Shown piece by piece: positions 61,280 through 64,000 of a DNA stretch of 64,000 nt. Origin of the DNA: Camelimonas lactis (GTDB taxonomy: Bacteria; Pseudomonadota; Alphaproteobacteria; Rhizobiales; Beijerinckiaceae); contig NZ_SLWL01000010.1 in assembly GCF_004342915.1 (NCBI RefSeq), positions 111,777 through 175,776 on the forward strand. Reading direction: 5' to 3'. Position 1 is the first letter of the stretch. Each line of letters begins with the position of its first letter. The notes beneath the pieces were generated by a model. The model was not told the DNA's origin and ran no database searches. It saw only the letters and a list, made by a program, of their open reading frames with translations. Made by a program: the position numbers and the translations under genes.

Positions 61280-62029
61280 ATGACCATGGCTTCAAACGCC
61301 GGCCAGGCTGGCGACCTGCTGCTGTCAGTAGAAGATGTCGATGTGGGCTACGGCCATGTCGGCGTGCTGGAGGGGGTGACGCTGTCCGTGCGGCGCGGCT
61401 CCATCGCCGCTTTGGTCGGCCGCAACGGCGCCGGCAAATCCACCCTGTTGCGGGCGATTTCCGGCCTGCTGACGCCATCGCGCGGCCAGATCGTCTTTAA
61501 CGGCCGCGCCATCAGCCGAGACAAACCGCATGCGATCGTCGGGGCAGGGCTGCTGCATGTGGCCGAGGGGCGTCGGCTGTTCAGGTCCCAAAGCGTCGAC
61601 GACAATCTGGAGCTTGGCGTCTATGGCCTGAAAATGGATGCGGCGGGCTATCAACGCCGGCTGGCGCGGGTATTCGAACTGTTTCCGGTGCTGGAGGAAA
61701 AGCGCCGCCTGCCGGCCGGCGCCCTTTCCGGCGGCCAGCAGCAGATGCTCGCCATCGGCCAGGCCATGATGCGCGAGCCGGTGCTGCTGATGCTGGACGA
61801 ACCGTCGCTTGGCCTGTCGCCGCTGCTGGTTGATCAGGTGTTCGCGGCGATCATGGCGTTGCAGCAGGCCGGAACCACGATCCTGCTGGTCGAGCAACTG
61901 GTCGAACGGGCGCTTGAGATCGCCAGTGAGGCGTGGGTCCTGCAGAACGGCCGCATGATCGCCAGCGGCCCGGCGGCGCAGATCGCCGCCAGCGAGGAAC
62001 TGCGCGCCGCTTATATGGCGGCGCATTGA
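61280..62029 (+). CDS. Branched-chain amino acid-type ABC transporter ATPase LivF-like
   Basis: This 249-residue ATPase has Walker A VGRNGAGKSTLLRAI, the LivF-type Q-loop region GLLHVAEGRRLF, signature LSGGQQQMLAIGQAMM, Walker B LLMLDEPSLGLS and VEQLVERAL near the switch. AGGGAG lies upstream of ATG 61280; GTG 61274 overlaps the previous stop. It completes the transporter with the LivK-, LivH- and LivM-LivG-like genes. It could also serve the orphan binding proteins elsewhere in the window. Confidence 0.92.
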   Translation: MTMASNAGQAGDLLLSVEDVDVGYGHVGVLEGVTLSVRRGSIAALVGRNGAGKSTLLRAISGLLTPSRGQIVFNGRAISRDKPHAIVGAGLLHVAEGRRLFRSQSVDDNLELGVYGLKMDAAGYQRRLARVFELFPVLEEKRRLPAGALSGGQQQMLAIGQAMMREPVLLMLDEPSLGLSPLLVDQVFAAIMALQQAGTTILLVEQLVERALEIASEAWVLQNGRMIASGPAAQIAASEELRAAYMAAH

Positions 62030-62121
62030 AGCAAGATCATGGGTGTGTGATTTTCCGATAAATGTATTTTTGTCAAAGGTATACGGTGAATCTCTGAATC
62101 ATTTTCTGCAGGCGTCCGGTT

Positions 62122-62562
62122 TCATTTCAGCGTGGTGAGCACCGCCCCGGCGGCGATCAGGACAATGCCAAGGGCTGCCTTCGCCGAGATGCGCTCGCCC
62201 AGGAAGCTGATGGCGAACAGCGTTGTGAAAACGACGCTCAGCTTGTCCACCGGCGCCACCTGCGAGGCTGGCCCCAGTTTCAGCGCCCGGAAGTAGCACA
62301 GCCACGACAGGCCCGTCGCAATCCCGGAAAGGGCGAGAAACGCCCACGTTTTGGGCGGGATGCCGCCAGGCGCCCGCCATTGTCCTGTCGCCGTCACCAG
62401 TATGGCGGCGACGGCGAGGATCACCACGGTGCGAATGAAGGTGGCGAGATCGGCGTTGATGTCACTGACGCCGACCTTGGCGAGGATCGCGGTCAGCGCT
62501 GCGAACACCGCCGACAGCAGCGCCCAGAACTGCCAGGACGTGACCTGAAATAACGTCTGCAT
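62122..62562 (-). CDS. Single-domain EamA/DMT family membrane protein
   Basis: This 146-residue protein has about five hydrophobic segments and one EamA domain. It starts SWQFWALLSAVFAALTAILAKVG and ends PVDKLSVVFTTLFAISFLGERISAKAALGIVLIAAG, the conserved EamA tail. Most family members have two such domains, so this half-size form probably dimerises. GGGAAACCAGTC is the likely ribosome-binding site. It is a single gene between the Liv operon and the porin. The substrate is unknown. Confidence 0.87.
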   Translation of the reverse strand: MQTLFQVTSWQFWALLSAVFAALTAILAKVGVSDINADLATFIRTVVILAVAAILVTATGQWRAPGGIPPKTWAFLALSGIATGLSWLCYFRALKLGPASQVAPVDKLSVVFTTLFAISFLGERISAKAALGIVLIAAGAVLTTLK

Positions 62563-63071
62563 GACTGGTTTCCCGTGTCGGCGCCACGGCCGTGCGCCGG
62601 TCTGGGGCCTTCTCCGTCGCGCCCGCGCCCGTTGTGCTGCAGGGCGTCATCAAACCGCAAAAGCGCGCTGGTATAGCGCCGCATTTTGCCGGGGATTCGA
62701 CAAGATTGAATCACTTCGCCTGATTCATCGAAAAACTGCAAAACAATCGTTCTGAACGGCCATGCAACGTTAACGGGGGATGAATAACCAACCTTTACAT
62801 GCGCCAGAGGAGAGCAAAGTCGTGTCATTTGCGCCACAATGACGCCCAAAAGGCCCCGGGATCGAAAGCGCAGCCTGAGTTCCGGTTGATCGATCCGTCT
62901 GCAACGATAATGTGACCGCCAGTGGGAAGTTTCGATCAGGCAGTCGCTTCGTAACAGCAGGGGTTTCTGGCGTTGCGAAGCGCTGCAGGGAAGAGATGAG
63001 AGGGGAGCCGGACAGTCCGTCGGGCGGTCTGGCGTTTCACTTCCCATGGGGTCTCAAATCTGGAGGTTAAC
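62563..63071 (+). promoter_or_regulatory. Long upstream region of the porin gene
   Basis: This is 509 bases without a protein gene between divergent genes. TGAATCA (62707-62713) and TGATTCA (62721-62727) form a perfect dyad around seven bases in an AT-richer pocket, a candidate regulator site. TGGAGG lies 7 bases before the porin ATG. A long leader is common for abundant porins. No small RNA is claimed. Confidence 0.45.
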
Positions 63072-64000
63072 ATGAAGCTCGCAAAGAGCCTTCTCCTCGG
63101 TTCGGCAGCCGGTTTCCTGGCCGTCGCGGGGGCACAGGCAGCGGATCTTCCGATGACGAAGTCCGCTCCGGTTGAGTATGTGAAAGTTTGCGCGACGCAC
63201 GGCGTCGGCTTCTTCTACATTCCTGGCACGGACACCTGCATCCGCATCGGCGGCCGCGTGTCGTTCGCCACGCAGTTCGCGCAGTACCGCACCCTTGCGG
63301 CTGACAAGACCAACTTCATCGCCGCCGGCCGTATCCAGGTCGACGCCCGCACCGCCACCCAGTGGGGCACGCTGCGCACCTTCGTCCGTATGGACATCGC
63401 CAGCCGCACCGGCCAGCAGCACGGCGCCACGAGCACCCTGCGCAACCACGGCCCGTCGGGCTTCAACGCCACTGGCGTCGACACCTACAACCGCGCCTAC
63501 AAGTACGTTGAAATCGACAAGGCGTTCATCCAGTTCGCCGGCCTGACCGCCGGTCGCGCCACGTCGTTCTACGACTTCTACCAGACCGACATCGAGCTGA
63601 CGAACTTCTCGATCACCTCGAACGCGTCCTCCACCAACCTGCTGGCCTACACCGCCAAGTTCGGCAACGGCTTCAGCGCCACGATCTCGATGGAAGACCC
63701 GACCTTCCGTCGTAACCCGCTGTTCTTCGGCGGCGTCAGCGGAGCCAACCCGGCCACCGCTGTTGTCACCAGCCCGTTCGTCGGCCTGAACGGCGGCGTT
63801 CCGAACGCTGGCCTGTGCCTCAACGGCACGGTCGTGGGCTGCACCTTCGCCGCTCCGGTCTGGACCTTCAACGCCAACGGCGAGCGCGTCGGTTACGCTT
63901 ATGTCGACGCCTCCCAGCGCCTGAACGTTCCGGACTTCGTCGGTAACCTGCGCGTTGACCAGGGTTGGGGCTCCGCCCAGCTGTCGGTCGCCACCCACCA
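63072..64000 (+). CDS. Porin, Omp2-type (partial, runs off the window)
   Basis: This is the first 309 codons of an outer-membrane porin of the alphaproteobacterial Omp2 family. The signal peptide KLAKSLLLGSAAGFLAVAGAQA is followed by PVEYVKVCATHGVGFFYIPG and TDTCIRIGGRVSF, the family's N-terminal signature with two cysteines. Amphipathic strand pattern and aromatic residues follow (AFIQFAGLTAGRATSFYDFY). There is no stop codon before position 64000, so the 3' end is missing. TGGAGG precedes the ATG. Diffusion of small solutes is the expected role. Confidence 0.93.
   Translation, partial: MKLAKSLLLGSAAGFLAVAGAQAADLPMTKSAPVEYVKVCATHGVGFFYIPGTDTCIRIGGRVSFATQFAQYRTLAADKTNFIAAGRIQVDARTATQWGTLRTFVRMDIASRTGQQHGATSTLRNHGPSGFNATGVDTYNRAYKYVEIDKAFIQFAGLTAGRATSFYDFYQTDIELTNFSITSNASSTNLLAYTAKFGNGFSATISMEDPTFRRNPLFFGGVSGANPATAVVTSPFVGLNGGVPNAGLCLNGTVVGCTFAAPVWTFNANGERVGYAYVDASQRLNVPDFVGNLRVDQGWGSAQLSVATH

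Overview
This is a high-GC chromosomal window that reads as a hyphomicrobial (Rhizobiales) alphaproteobacterium. The main markers are the truncated porin at the right edge, with the Omp2-type start VEYVKVC and IPGTDTCIRIGG, and an extensin-like C-terminal-domain protein. The genus cannot be named from sequence alone. Nearly everything is coding, spacers are short, and the high GC creates very long antisense open frames that are not genes. I see no rRNA, CRISPR array, transposase, integrase or plasmid gene. One tRNA, tRNA-Ser(GCU), is present.

The theme is uptake, CoA activation and oxidation of branched or cyclic carboxylic acids. From left to right: (1) an Atu-like operon, 449-8398, with both acyl-CoA carboxylase subunits, an acyl-CoA dehydrogenase, an enoyl-CoA hydratase and an AtuA-family protein, followed by a GST and a thiolase; (2) a cyclohexadienyl dehydratase-like gene broken by one extra base, and a BCCT transporter; (3) a minus-strand block with two acyl-CoA dehydrogenases, an AlkK-like acyl-CoA ligase and an amidase; (4) an extensin-like secreted protein; (5) two tandem paralogs of unknown function, then a sulfonate-type ABC transporter with an OsmC protein; (6) a LysR regulator divergent from an acyl-CoA dehydrogenase, a Liv-type binding protein and an SDR; (7) a Baeyer-Villiger-type monooxygenase behind an AT-rich island; (8) a TetR regulator divergent, across a near-perfect palindrome, from a ThDP enzyme, an MDR dehydrogenase, an SDR and a Liv-type binding protein; (9) two serine hydrolases, another Liv-type binding protein, a siderophore-interacting-type flavoprotein, a CoA ligase and two small unknown proteins; (10) tRNA-Ser; (11) a quinone-oxidoreductase-like MDR, a DUF72 protein, a stand-alone carboxyltransferase, a CaiC-like ligase and a TetR regulator, divergent from a complete Liv transporter with a LivM-LivG fusion; (12) an EamA protein and the porin.

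Several blocks look like self-contained catabolic modules: a regulator, a palindromic operator, a periplasmic binding protein, an activating ligase and acyl-CoA oxidation enzymes. Four Liv-type binding proteins are present but only one full set of Liv membrane and ATPase genes, so the three orphans may share that transporter or use one elsewhere.

The least explained features are the paralog pair at 22196-23572 (one copy apparently cytoplasmic, one exported), a small secreted six-cysteine protein, a 57-residue helical protein, and at least nine short degenerate tandem arrays (11-21 bp units, 3-5 copies). All but one array lie outside intact genes, and each has a different unit sequence. No defence system or other obviously new multi-gene machine was recognised.
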